From assembly GCA_037953625.1 (NCBI GenBank), contig CM075650.1:122557706-122621705 (forward strand): a stretch of 64,000 bases of DNA, in the 5' to 3' direction. This DNA is from Crotalaria pallida (Eukaryota > Streptophyta > Magnoliopsida > Fabales > Fabaceae). Each line of letters opens with the position of its first letter. Position 1 is the first letter of the stretch. The position numbers and the translations under genes are program-made. Under the pieces are notes generated by a model. It did no database searches. It saw only the letters and a program-made list of their open reading frames with translations, and had not been told where the DNA came from. Shown piece after piece: positions 1 to 11,737 of this stretch.

Positions 1-840
1 CTTTGTCTAACTCTAAGACTAACGATTCCACACTATTCTCTTCATTCTTCTCTCTTCAATTCTTTATTCTTCATCAATCACAGAGACACAGATTCACAGA
101 AACTCAAGGACAAGGACGGAGGCGCGCGAAGCCGCGAACCAGCCACAGAAACTCCAGGGTCAGCCGTGAACCGCGAAGCCGTGAACGGTGAACCGGCACC
201 GCGTGACGTGAAGGACTGATCACTGAAGGTGCGACCGTGCGAACCGGCAGCGAACCCACAACCCAGTTTGCCGGCGTGGCCCGGTGCCTCAGTGCGGTGG
301 TGCCTCGGTGGATCAATTCTTTTTTCTCTTGTTTTTTTTTTTGCACAATGAAATCTAGTCAGCATTCTTACATTTTTGCATGTCAAATGTGTTTCTTTTT
401 TGCAGGTTTTGGCCCTGGATAAACGCTTTTTAGATCCCAGGCGCACACTTAATCCCCCACAAGCTGAGAAAGAAGAAGGAATTATCCCTCTTACTGATTC
501 CTTGCCAATCATTTCTCAGGTATTTTTTTTTATCTTTGTAATTTCCTCTTGTTCCATTTGGGCTAAAGAAATTTTGTTGTTCCCAAATTTCAAAGTAAAA
601 AATGCTTGTGTTATATAAGATAACTGAATGAGTGGTGAAATTATGCCATATCGTACACGAATTCACTACACTGGGGTATTATTTGTCTACATTTTACACC
701 TTTCTGCCTTTTCTGTATTATATTAAAAATTACAAGTTGATTTTTTTCTTTTAAAAAAATTTATTATTGAATGTTTATATGGATTGGGGCCCCATTTTTT
801 ATTTCGCCCTAGGGCCCCTGAAATGATAGGACCGGGCCTG
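1..840 (+). mobile_element. Right part of an hAT-like DNA transposon
   Basis: The block ends at 829-840 with AGGACCGGGCCTG-type sequence, the conserved end of a common plant hAT group whose inverted repeat begins CAGGSCCGG. A subterminal stretch rich in GGGCC and GCCC precedes it (787-820). Immediately after it the sequence resumes in the middle of a 47-bp tandem repeat of an LTR, so the element sits inside that LTR. The first 300 bases look like a CT-rich leader followed by a GC-rich region. The left end lies outside the window, so neither the matching terminal repeat nor the expected 8-bp target duplication can be verified. The element carries one host-gene exon at 406-519. Confidence 0.55.
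406..519 (+). pseudogene. EMC1: Captured exon of ER membrane complex subunit 1
   Basis: A 114-nt open exon is flanked by a pyrimidine-rich acceptor ending TTTGCAG at 405 and a GT donor at 520. Its 38 codons read through motifs DKRFLDPRR, QAEKEEGIIPLTDS and LPII, which I recognise from the C-terminal region of plant EMC1, the lumenal/membrane subunit of the ER membrane protein insertase. No neighbouring EMC1 exon is visible on either side within the window, and the exon is embedded in an hAT-like element, so this is a gene fragment and not a functional gene. The intact reading frame and splice sites suggest recent capture or possible exonisation. Recognition is from memory of the family; a BLASTP search would confirm it. 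Confidence 0.65.
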
Positions 841-1100
841 CCTCGATGAGGAAGATGAATGAAAGCTGAAATAAACGTACTACGTATCCCCGATGGGGAA
901 GATGTACAAAAGATAAAAAGAACGTTCTATGTATCCCTGTGGGGGAAGATGAACAAAATGTTAAATGAACGTACTATGTATCCCCGATGAGAAGATGTAC
1001 GAAAGATAAAGTGAACGTTCTATGTATCCCCGGTGGGGAAAATGAACGAAAGCTAAGATGAATGTACTATGTATCCCCGGTGGGGAAGATGTACAAAAGA
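841..1100 (+). repeat. 47-bp tandem repeat array inside LTR L1
   Basis: Five or more diverged copies of a unit containing GTATCCCCGGTGGGGAAGATG recur with starts of the TATCCC core near 885, 932, 979, 1024 and 1072, giving periods of 45-48 bp. The unit contains the small palindrome CCCCGGTGGGG. The hAT-like element is inserted within the array. Confidence 0.8.
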
Positions 1101-1776
1101 GAAAAGAGAGATGAACAAAAGAGAAAAGAAAGATAAAGGGCTAAATGAAAGTAAGAAAAGAAAAAAGAGCTAAGAAAGAAGTAAATTAGAATTGAATGTA
1201 TGAAAATGATTATGGTTGTTGTGTGTTAATAATAATGTTAGGCTTAGTTTATTACTATGACTTCTTAGAAGTCATTTCCTAAGTTCTGTGTAATGCTACC
1301 CTTCTTGCTATTTTTATTTCAGGTACAGAAGGAGTTTGCATGAGTCTTGGCCGAGCAGGAGCACACTCCACTCCGTGGAGTGTGCATAGTTAGGGGTGGG
1401 CCCTAGATGGGTCCAGGGTTTTATTTTGAGAACTTGATGCCCATGCATATGTTTAAGTATATGTAATCTTTTGGGAATTTAAAACTATTTCAAGAACTTG
1501 GAAATATTTTGGAAATGATGTAAATTAATACACTTTGTTATATTTTGCCCTGTTGGCTCACTGTTGATGATATAATTATTTTAATACAGGTTGTGCGGAA
1601 AACTAAGTTTTGGAAATGTATAAAACAAAGTAAACTCCATTCAATTTTACGGAGATTTTTACAGGTAATAAAAGTAACCAAGGATTCTCAATGAGTAACT
1701 AAGAGTTAAAAAGAAATTTTTTAAGTAACCAAATCTAATGGGGGAAGTTAGTGCATTAATTAAGGTAGGGTGTTAC
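841..1776 (+). repeat. 3' part of a Ty3/gypsy-type LTR (L1)
   Basis: From about 1240 the sequence parallels 13495-13640, the right part of another LTR. Shared landmarks are TTTATTACTATGACTT, an intron-acceptor-like CAGGTACAG, CTTGGCCGAGCAGGAG and an imperfect palindrome around CACTCCACTCCGTGGAGTG. It ends at about 1776 in TAGGGTGTTAC, the complement-like partner of the TGTAACATCCC start seen in its relatives. The 5' part is replaced by the hAT-like insertion and lies outside the window. After its end the sequence switches directly to a copia integrase fragment on the other strand, so this LTR was inserted into that copia element. Confidence 0.6.
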
Positions 1777-2289
1777 TTTCTCCACCTTGTTAATATCATC
1801 AATGGTTTGGTCCTCCATGAATACCACATCACAACGTCTAACAAGCTTCTTCATAACAGGATCATACAACCTGTAGCCAAATTCATCTTTACCATAACCA
1901 ATAAAAATGCATTTTCTTGTCTTCTTATCCAACTTGGATCTTTCATCTTTGGAACATGAACAAAAGCCTTGTAGCCAAACAGTCTGAAGTAATCATCGGC
2001 CACATCCTTTCCCATCCAAATCTTGTTTGGAACTTATTTTTTCAAAGCAGTTGCAGGACTAAGATTGATAACTTGTGTTGTCGTATACAATGCTTCACCC
2101 TAGTAACGCGTAAGCAATTTTGCATTCGAGAGCATACATCTAACTCTCTCAATCAAATTCTGGTTCATCCTTTACACTAAACAATTCAACTATGGAGTCT
2201 TGGGAGGAGTCCTTTTGTGCTTGATACCTTGTTGCTTGCAATAAGTATCAAAAGATCCACAATATTCACCACCATTGTCATCAAGATTG
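1777..2289 (-). pseudogene. Copia (Tork-type) integrase fragment, distal part
   Basis: Read on the minus strand, the block begins with a decayed DNGGEYCG motif (second catalytic Asp region of a retroviral-type integrase). It passes through a TPPKTP segment that should carry the catalytic Glu, and reaches a FMEDQTIDDINKVEK segment typical of the spacer between integrase and reverse transcriptase in TNT1-94-like elements. Several stop codons interrupt it. It continues the integrase begun at 13945-14280 on the same strand; the two halves are separated by LTR L2 and its nested insertion. The reverse transcriptase, RNase H and second LTR of this element would lie left of the window. Confidence 0.75.
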
Positions 2290-2662
2290 TGTAACATCCC
2301 GAATTTTAATTCCAAGAATAATTAGAATAATAATAGGATTAGAATAATGATAATCATGCTAAAGAAGAGCTTATGCGATGGATTGGGATCCCGGTGAGTG
2401 CCATGAAGGAGCTAGGAAGCATTGGCATCGGAAAGGAGGTTGAAAGATGAACAAAAGAGTGTTAGAAGCGGTGTTTTCGGTGTTATAAACACCCTATATT
2501 AGGAAATTCAAAATAAAATATTTACAACTTTAAGCACGAATTCCACCATTGGATGTTAAGATTAGTATGTAGGGAAGTTTGCTTTCAAATTTGAGTAAGA
2601 TCAGACAAGTAACGAAGGAGATATGACACTTTGAAATGCGGGGGAATGAAGAACTAAGCTGC

Positions 2663-2741
2663 TTAATCGATTAAACAAGGGGTTAATCAATTAAGACCTG
2701 ATAGCTTGTAAAAATAAAATACATTGGTTAATCGATTAACC
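2663..2741. repeat. TTAATCGATTAA palindrome cluster in LTR L2
   Basis: Perfect palindrome TTAATCGATTAA occurs at 2663-2674 and 2728-2739, with a one-base variant TTAATCAATTAA between them. The cluster follows a conserved stretch (TATTTACAACTTTAA) that is also found at 30140 directly upstream of a different palindrome set. Confidence 0.8.
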
Positions 2742-4083
2742 AACTAACATGCATCAGAATGGAAAAAAATAAAGGGCGTGGGGCACACGAATTGCCCCAT
2801 TCTTCCCCTACAAGTTGGAACCAAAGCTTCCAAAGCAAACCCAAGACTCCATAGCCATTCTCCAAGGTTTTTCATCCATCATACAAGCTTCACCATCATC
2901 ATCTCCATCATCACCACCTCCCTTATCACCATGAAAACTCAAGCTTTCTCTCACTAGCTCATCAATGGAGACTCTCTCTCTCTAAACCCCAAGAACAAAG
3001 AACTCAAGAACATCATCATCCCCTCCCACACTACCACACGAAAATCATCACCATCATCATCTACTTTGAAGCTTTCTCTCACTAGGACCATGGCCATGGA
3101 GCTCGTTTCTCGCTCATGTCTTCTCTTCCGCAAGAACCACTAAAGGAGTAAAGCTAGGGTTTTGGGGTTTGCTCTCTCTCTCTCTCCCCTCATTGAGGTA
3201 AGGAGGGGGTATTACCTTTGCTTAGGGGATAAATTCTAGGATGCTTATAGTGATGGCTAAGGGTAGAAGGATATGTATATTAATGAACCTTAGGGTAGGT
3301 AATATTGATAAAAGTGGATTAATTAAAATAAAGAAAGAAAACTTATTTTTATACTCATGAATACTTATGATATATGAAGATGTTTGTCATATTGTGTGAA
3401 CTTTATGAAAATGATATTTGGTAGTTGTTGTTGAAAAGATATGAGTAAATATATGAGGTCTAGATATGAAATTGGTGTAGTTGTAGGTTTGGATTAGTTT
3501 ATTTAGCAGACTAAATAATTGATAAATCACTTGATGTTAGAAAAAAAAATGGGAATTTAGCTTATTGTAATTAATTGAGGATTAGTCGAAAAGCTTTAAG
3601 CACAAATGAATCAATTAAAGTATGAATTGAGGGAATTAGGATTTATGGAGATTAATATAAGATGTGAAGCATGAATTGGGCCTAGTCAATAAATAAGAAA
3701 AAGAAAGAGGACTTAAGGATAAGTAATGTGCAGATGATTGTGTATGTATGTTATTTATGGATGTATGATTTGATTGCTAACTTTTAAGTGATAATATGAA
3801 AATGATAATAAGTTACAAATGACAGAAAGAATGAAAGAGGAAATGAAATTAATGTATTAAATAAAAAATAAGGAATGTGGTTGAACAAAAGGGAATAAAG
3901 TAAAGAAAGAGAATATGATAAAGGACTAAAGAATTTGGTATGCGAATGTCAGGCCAAGTAAGTACGCCCCGCTGGGTGCATTGGTTGCGTAAGCCACACG
4001 ATTTAATGGCATGTGCAGCGGTAAGACGCCCTGGATGGTTCACAGTGGTGGGTTCGCAAAACCTTAAAAAGAGGATTAATTAT

Positions 4084-4450
4084 GTTATGTCAATGCCAAG
4101 CCAAGTAAGCATAACCCTGACGGTCTGTTGGACTTTGGGGATAATTAATAAAAGAAAGAAAGATTTCGGCGGACGGTCTGTTGGACTCTGTCGAAGCACA
4201 ACCCAGACGGTCTATTGGACTCTGGGGATAATTAATAAAAGGAAGAATGATGTCGGCAGACGGTCTGTTGGACTCTGTCGAAGCGCAACCCAGACGGTCT
4301 GTTGGATTCTGGGGATCACTAGCGCAACTCGGGCAGTCTGTGTGACTCTGGGGAAATAATTAAATACTACCCAGACCGTCCGTGTGACTCTTAGGATATT
4401 GGATGATATGGAACATGGCCCAGGTGGTCCTTGTGACTCTGGGGACAACT
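4084..4450 (+). repeat. Tandem repeat array in LTR L2
   Basis: The core CAGACGGTCTGTTGGACTCT recurs at least six times with growing divergence to the right, spaced 35-55 bp. A larger unit of roughly 90 bp includes GGGGATAATTAATAAAAG. It occupies the same place in the LTR as the unrelated 47-bp array of L1. Confidence 0.75.
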
Positions 4451-4497
4451 AATGGAAAGGAAAGCAAAGGAAAAATAAAGAGTACATAAAACGAGAA

Positions 4498-6205
4498 TGT
4501 AGAATCAAAGAGCTTTTGATGATGTCAAAATAAATGAGCTCGGCTTGTACTCAGACCAGATGCGTCAAACTTAGTTTTGCGCATGCATTCCGCCAAAGGC
4601 AAAAGCTCGGAAATCAGCTTTTGAAGCTTTAGCTAGGTTTGGGCTCGGCTCTTGATCACGGCCGAAGTTCATCCATGATTACAAGCTTAGTTCTTCACTT
4701 CAAGAGAGTAGGCTCGGATGTTGATCAACTCGGCACACGCTCAGAAGGCTCTGAATATTAAATTAAGCCACAGCATCAGAAAGATCAAATTAGCTCGGAT
4801 TGAGCACGCACCCTGAGCTAAGGTCAAAGCTTGATTCTTCGAATTTCAAGTATGGTTGCCAAGCATAGCTCAAGGCTCGGCGACACCAATCCTAGAACAA
4901 GCTCGAACAAGGATCAAGGCTCGGCAACATCAATCTCAGATCAAACCCGAACAAAGCTCAAGGCTCAGCAGTCTGCGTTCACTCTTCAGCAACACATCAT
5001 CTTCAACCTTCAGACTCTGCTCAGTTGTTCCGTACTTTTTATTACCGTTGAGTCTGGGTAGAGGTTCTATGTTTTAACTCCAACACAGTAACAAGTTTGA
5101 AATTCAAAATGAGTTAAAATCAAAGGTTGGTGAAGGGTCACCATCACTGCTCTGCTGTCAAATTGTAGCCATTGAAAACCCCATGGCTTTTCCGTACAAA
5201 CGTATCTTTCTCATTTCTGAAAAAAAACAGAGAAACGCCTTTTTCCGTACGGCTCTTTCTCTCTCTTTTCTGGAAATCAAAAGAGATTAAAAATAGGGGT
5301 GTTTTCAACGATTACAATTAAGGACACTTCTTTGAAAAACTTTTGTTGCACCTCATTTTCATTTCCATTGGAAAAACATAGCAGAATCAAAAACTCACAG
5401 AAAATAAAAAGTGCTTTTGAATTTTCACAAGAACTTGGAGAATTTAAACTTTCAAATCCAAACTCTAAGTTCAACAAAATTCTTTTCTGTGATTACCCTT
5501 CTCAAAATCAACTCACTCTTGAACTTCACACTTTCATACTCATTCGAAGAGTGTTTCGAATTGGAGCCATCCTCTTTCATTATTATCTTCTTTGTTGTAT
5601 TTGCTGGAACGAAAGCTGGTCTCTGATCGAGAAAGCTTTTCGGTTTGAAAAGGTTCCAAAGAGGTTCTTTGGTCATCGATTTGTTGTGGGTAGTTTGTCG
5701 CGAGTTTGGTACACTCGGCTGACTGGATAGGTTTAGAGGGGTAGTCTCTTGTAAATCCTTTTTGTAACCCAGAAAATCGATTTTTAGTGAAAGCTCTCTA
5801 AAAGGTTTTTAGAGGGGACTGGACTAGCTCTCAGGGTGAGAGTGAACCAGGATAAATCTCGGGTGTTCATTTTATTTCTTTATTGCTTTCCTGTTGCAGT
5901 ATTTACTTAAGTGCTTTCCGCTGTATTTCTAGCCTCCAAGTCTTTAAACGTCGGTCTCGTAGCTCGGCCTTGAGTGTTGTTCTCAAAGCTCGGCTTTGAA
6001 GCAGCTCGGTTAACCGATTAACCAATCTGTTCATCTATTAGGTTAATCATTTAACCTTGTCTGCTTGGATATAGCTCGGCAGTTATTTTCAAACGTGAAT
6101 AACATTCAGTTATTTTTCAATAAATCGAAAAATTGTCATATTAGCTTCAATCTCCTATTCACCCCCCCTCTACTCGATTGTTAGGCCTCTTGTTGGTTTC
6201 CAACA
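4498..6205 (+). repeat. 5' LTR of the SIRE-like element
   Basis: It begins TGTAGAATCAAAGAGC and ends TTGGTTTCCAACA. It is rich in AGCTCGG/GGCTCGG heptamers (4540-4950 and 5955-6080) and contains GGTTAACCGATTAACC at about 6003-6018 and a relaxed copy near 6041. Compared with the 3' LTR it has an extra ~45-bp segment around 4870-4920 that looks like a local duplication of the CTCGGCRACA-containing unit. Confidence 0.92.
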
Positions 6206-6207
6206 AG

Positions 6208-6220
6208 TGGTATCAGAGCT
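6208..6220 (+). other. Primer binding site (tRNA-Met type)
   Basis: TGGTATCAGAGCT lies 2 bases after the 5' LTR. This is the canonical plant copia site for initiator methionine tRNA priming of minus-strand DNA synthesis. Confidence 0.92.
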
Positions 6221-6274
6221 CGGTCGAAAGATCGAGTGTAAAAACTTTTTCGAAAAGATCCTTGAGGAAACCGA

Positions 6275-9200
6275 ATGACTACTAACAATCCCTTCGGAGG
6301 TGAAGGCTCTTCCATAAACAGACCACCACTATTCAATGGTGAGGGTTATGCCTATTGGAAAGCTCGAGTGAAAATTTTCATTGAAGCCATAGATATGGAA
6401 ATTTGGAAATCTATTGAAAACGGGCCATTTGTCCCTAAAAGAAAAATTAATGAAGAGGTTGTAGAAATCCCATGGGAAAGCTGGGATGATGATGATAAAA
6501 GAAAAGTATCCTTCGATTTAAAAGCCAAAAATATCATCACCTCAGCTTTGTCCTATGATGAATTTTTTAGAGTATCAAGTTGCAAATCTGCAAAAGAAAT
6601 GTGGGATATTCTACAACTTACTCATGAAGGGACAAGTGAGGTCAGACGAGCAAGGCTAAATACTCTGATGCATGAATATGAGTTATTCCGAATGCTGCCA
6701 AATGAAAATATAAATGATTTGCAGAAGCGGTTTACCCATATTATAAACCATCTAAATGCTCTCGGAAAAACATTTCAAAATGCCGAGATAACTAACAAAG
6801 TGCTTAGATGTCTTAGCAGAGAATGGCAGCCAAAGGTCACTGCCATTATGGAAGCTAAGGACTTGGACACAATGAGCATAGCCACTTTGTTCGGCAAGCT
6901 GCAAGAGCATGAGATGGAGCTCGGAAGACTGACCATGCATGAAGAATCTGATAAGAAGAAGAAGGGAATTTTCCTCGAAGCTGCTATAAAGGCAACCAAA
7001 GAGTCCTCTGAAGATGAGTCCAGCTCGGACATGGATGAGGAAGACTTTGGTCTCATGGTCAGGAAGTTCAGCAAATTTTTCAAAGGCAAAAAGAACTTGA
7101 TAAACCGAGCAAGAGATACCAAAAACACTCACCACAAAGGCTCAAGCTCAAAAGACCGAGTTAGATGCCATGAATATGGTGAAGCGGGTCACATCAGAAC
7201 ATACTGCCCAAGATTGAAAAAGCAAGGTGGTGAAGAAATGAAGAATAACAAGGACCACAAAAAGAAGAGAGCTTATATAGTATGGGATGCAGTCAACAAC
7301 AATACCAGCTCAAGCTCCAGTTCAGCCGAAGAAGAAGAGAAAGCAATTCTGTGCTTGATGGGAAGGGAAACTGTGTTTAGAAGCCCGAGCCAAATTAGTT
7401 CCGAGCAAGAATCATGCTCGAACAGTGAAAAGGAAGTATCAAGCTCTGTACTCAGAATTGATCAAGATCTTCCTGTATATGACTCCTGCTCGGAGTGTGA
7501 AGATGGGGAACCATGCTTAAGTCTCAGATATGCCGATCTAGAAGACTCATCAAGCTCGGCATTTGGCTCAACAAAAAGATCTAATCTCAAATGTTTAATG
7601 GGCAAACACAGTGAGGAAACCGCAGGTAGTCGAACAGTGTCTGAACATAAAAACATTGAGGTGTGCTTCCGAGCAAAAGAGAGCAGATGGTACCTTGATA
7701 GTGGATGCTCGAAGCACATGACGGGGAACAAAAACTTATTCATTGAACTTTCACATTCGGATAAGGGCTACGTCACTTATGGTGATAACAACCGAGGTAA
7801 AATCTTGGGTGAAGGTAAAATCAGTAATTCTGCCAACTTGGTTATCAATAACGTTTTACTTGTAAAAGGGCTAGAACATAATCTTTTAAGCATTAGCCAA
7901 CTCTGTGATATTGGTAACCATGTTGTTTTTACCTCTACCCATTGCATTATTAAAAGTGACAAGGACAATTCTATCAAATTTGTTGGAAAACGATATAACA
8001 ATACTTATTTGGTTGATTTAAATGAAATCACCTCTTTGGTAACCACTTGCATGGTTAGCAAAGAAAGTGACACATGGTTATGGCATAGAAGGACAGCTCA
8101 TATAAATGTAAATCAGTTAAAGAAACTACAATCAAAAGACTTAGTGATTGGTTTACCAAAGCTGAATTTTAATATTGAGGGGGTTTGCTCGTCATGCAAG
8201 AAGTGCAAACCAACTAAAAAGAAAAATGATTTTTCGTCTAAGATGATGGTCTCAACATCTCGACCCTTGGAAATGTTACACGTGGATTTGTTTGGACCAT
8301 CACAAGTCAAAAGCTTTGGTGGCAATCTCTATGCCTTAGTAATCGTAGATGACTTTTCCAGATTTACATGGACTTTATTTCTGAAATCAAAAAGTGACAC
8401 TTTTGAAAATTTTAAAGAGCTTGTCAAGCAACTCCAAAACCGATCAAACCAAAAAGTAGTTGTAATCCGAACAGACCATGGTGGTGAGTTCGAGAACTAC
8501 AAATTCGACAAGTTTTGTTCTAAGCTCGGCATAGAACATCAGTTTTCTGCTCCTCGGACTCCCGAGCAAAATGGAGTTGTGGAACGGAAAAACAGAGTTC
8601 TTGAAGAGCTAGCCCGAACCATGCTAAATGAATACAATTTACCACATTATTTCTGGGCCGATGCGGTAAACACAGCTTGTTATGTGATGAATCGCATTCT
8701 CATCAGACCAATTTTAAAGAAAACTCCATATGAACTTTACAAGGGTAGAAAACCAAAAATTTCTCATTTCCATGCATTTGGTTGTAAAGTCTTCATTTTA
8801 AATAATGGAAAAGAGCATCTTGGCAAATTTGATTCTAAAGCCGACGAATGAATATTTTTGGGTTATTCTACTCACAGTAAAGCATTTAGAGTTTTTAACA
8901 AACGGACCTCCACTGTGGAAGAGTCCGTACATGTGGTATTTGATGAGTCTCCTCGGAGAGACAATGTTAATTGTGCAGATAGAGAGGATCAACCTATGGA
9001 CGAAGCCGATCCAAGCACAACAACTGAAAAAGCTCAAAAGGATGAAGCTGCTGAAGACATAGATCGGAGGAACGAGCTTGATCCGAGCAGAACAAGCAAG
9101 GAACAGACTGAACTCAGTCCGAGCCAACAGCACAATGATCAGTCCGAACTCATTCTAAGCCAAGCAGAGCATTTTGAGCTCAGCCAAGCCTGGAAGAGAG

Positions 9201-10849
9201 TCAAGGACCATCCGATAGAGAATGTGCTCGGCGACATGTCTAAGAGAGTTTTAACTCGTCGTTCTATTCAGAATTTTTGCAATTTTGCTTCATTTGTTTC
9301 TCAAATTGAACCTAATTCGGTCGATCAAGCCATTGAAGATGAACACCGGGCAATTGCTATGCAAGAGGAACTGAATCAATTCATCAGAAATGATGTCTGG
9401 GAATTGGTACCTCGGCCCAATGATCATACGATAATCGACTTAAAATGGATTTTCAGAAATAAAACAGATGAATTAGGCTTAATTATAAGAAACAAAGCGA
9501 GATTAGTTGCTCAAGGCTACAACCAAGAGGAAGGTATCGATTATGATGAAACCTTCGCTCCGGTTGCCAGGCTTGAAGCAATCCGGATTTTGCTTGCCTT
9601 TGCATCTATTATGAATTTCACCCTTTACCAAATGGATGTAAAGAGTGCATTCTTAAATGGCTTTATAAATGAAGAAGTTTATGTAAAACAACCTCCTGGT
9701 TTTGAAAATTTTGAATACCCAAACCATGTGTATAAATTGAAAAAGGCTCTTTACGGTCTGAAACAAGCTCCAAGAGCGTGGTATGATCGGTTGAGCTCAT
9801 TTCTACTTGAAAAAGGGTTTGAAAGAGGAAAGGTTGACACTACTCTATTCATTTATAAATCCAAAAAGGACATATTGTTAGTACAAGTTTATGTTGATGA
9901 TATAATTTTCGGTGCTACTAACATGTCTCTTTGCAAGAAGTTCTCTGAATTAATGCAAGGTGAATTCGAGATGTCAATGATGGGAGAACTCACATTCTTC
10001 CTCGGGCTGCAAGTAAGGCAAGTTGAGGGTGAAACCTTTGTGCATCAAGGAAAATATTGCAAGGAACTCCTCAAGAAATTCGGGCTGGAAAATTGCAAAG
10101 AAGCTGCCACTCCCATGAGCACTTCCAGCTATCTCGGCAAGGATGAATCAGGTAAAGCTGTAGATGTAAGCAAATATAGAGGCATGATAGGAAGCCTTTT
10201 ATATTTGACTGCATCTCGGCCTGATATTATGTTCAGTGTTTGTTTATGTGCTCGATTTCAAGCTAATCCCAAAGAATCTCATCTTTCGGCGGTTAAAAGA
10301 ATTTTTAAATATTTAAAAGGAACTGTGAACACTGGTCTATGGTATCCGAGGGATGTCAATCTTAGTTTGATTGGGTATTTGGATTCAGATTTTGCTGGGT
10401 GCCAGCTTGACCGAAAAAGCACAAGCGGAACATGCCACTTGCTTGGCAGTGCCCTTGTGTCATGGTTTTCTAAAAAGCAAGCTTGCGTTGCCCTGTCAAC
10501 AGCTGAAGCCGAATACATTGCTGCTGGTAATTGTTGTGCTCAAATTCTTTGGATGAAACAACAGTTATCAGACTTTGGCTTAATTTTAGATCACATTCCT
10601 ATCAAATGTGACAATACAAGTGCAATCAATCTAACCAAGAATCCAGTGTATCACTCTCGAACAAAACACATTGAAATTAGGCATCATTTCCTACGAGATC
10701 ATGTTCAGAAAGGTGACTGTATCATAGAATTTGTTAGCACTGAAAATCAATTAGCCGATGTGTTTACAAAACCATTGCCGAGGGAAACTTTTAATAAAAT
10801 TCGGCGTGAACTAGGCATTCTGGATGAATCCAGTGTGTGCTCAGCGTAA
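6275..10849 (+). pseudogene. Copia gag-pol polyprotein with one in-frame stop
   Basis: One frame of 1524 codons encodes Gag, protease, integrase, reverse transcriptase and RNase H, interrupted only by TGA at 8849-8851. In order: a UBN2-like Gag domain (residues ~15-230); a zinc knuckle at 298-311 whose second ligand is Tyr301 instead of Cys; the protease motif DSG at 475-477; a GAG-pre-integrase HHCC region; the integrase triad D671, D734, E770 with 35-residue spacing; the YVDD reverse-transcriptase motif at 1206-1209; and a C-terminal RNase H with STAEAEY and SRTKHIEIRHHF. The stop falls just after the integrase core in a position normally read through. The frame is otherwise open, so decay has only begun. 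Such proteins form cytoplasmic particles that copy the RNA and integrate the cDNA. This copy cannot make full-length Pol without readthrough, and its altered zinc knuckle may impair RNA packaging. Confidence 0.93.
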
Positions 10850-11737
10850 GCTCGGCTACCTGGATAAATTCAGCATGTACTCAATTTTCAGTGTATGCTC
10901 GGCAACGAACTCGATTTTCAGTATATCTTTGATCACCTTCATAATCTCGATTTTTATGTTCAATTGTGTATTTATTTAAAAATTTCCTGAAATTTCACAT
11001 CCTCAAATTCGTCTTCCCCTCCTTTAAATCTTTCATTTTTCATATAAGGGGAGAAGTGTGTTGATTTTTATTTTCTGAACTTTCATATTTTTTGATATTC
11101 ATCATTTTCTCCTGTTATCGTTATCTTCTTTATGGAGAAGCTTGCCTTCATTGTTAAAGGGGGAGAAAAGATGATGTTTATATCATGAAAATTTTCAAGG
11201 CTTGTTACCATCAAAAGGTACCAAGCAACATTTTTTTTTCTATTTTTCACCAAGTTGGAACAAGGGGAGACAGGTTTCAACTGTCACATATCTCTGTCTC
11301 ATATTTCTCTTTTGGCAAATGTGTTTAACTCTTTGGCTCCTTTTTGATCATGCCAAAAGGGGGAGAAATGTGTTGTTGTTGCTTTTGAGTGTTGCAGATG
11401 TTCAAAGGGAGAGAGGTGTATGAGCAGCCCCAAAAATTCTCAAGCTTTCATTCATCAAATGGTCTCAACAAGTGGTGCAAGCATAAACTCAGGGGGAGTG
11501 TTTGATGGAGAAAGGTTATTGCTGCTCTGATTCAAATTAGTTGTTGCTCTGATACCGCTCTGATGCCAATTAGTACTCAATCCGATATGAGCATTTTTAT
11601 AGCAACATGTGGTTACTTTCGAGCAAATTCCAACAAATGCTGAGTCAAATCGATTTATGAGCATACAGTCGAAGGAAGAACACAAAAAGCAACAAATTTT
11701 TTTAACGAATGTTTGTCATCATCAAAAAGGGGGAGAT
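10850..11737 (+). other. Non-coding 3' region with repeated polypurine tracts
   Basis: No ORF of interest (no env-like gene) is seen. Purine tracts of the type AAAGGGGGAGA occur near 11153, 11355, 11405 and 11490 and at 11724-11736, the last directly before the 3' LTR. Repeated tracts here are a known trait of SIRE elements and may provide several plus-strand priming sites. Confidence 0.75.

Larger units (their letters stand above)
2290..4497 (+). repeat. Ty3/gypsy-type LTR (L2), left part
   Basis: It starts TGTAACATCCCGAATTTT, a standard start of long gypsy LTRs. It carries a UTR-like stretch rich in CATCATCA (2880-3060) and CT repeats ending in a donor-like GAGGTAAGG near 3195, then AT-rich sequence, then tandem repeats. 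It is broken at 4497 by the SIRE-like element and resumes at 13400; together the parts give an LTR of about 2.75 kb. No internal gypsy region is attached on either side, because both flanks are copia integrase, so it behaves as a solo LTR. The 5 bases before it are GATTG. The bases after its end do not match exactly, so the target duplication is decayed or the right border is misplaced by a few bases. Confidence 0.7.
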
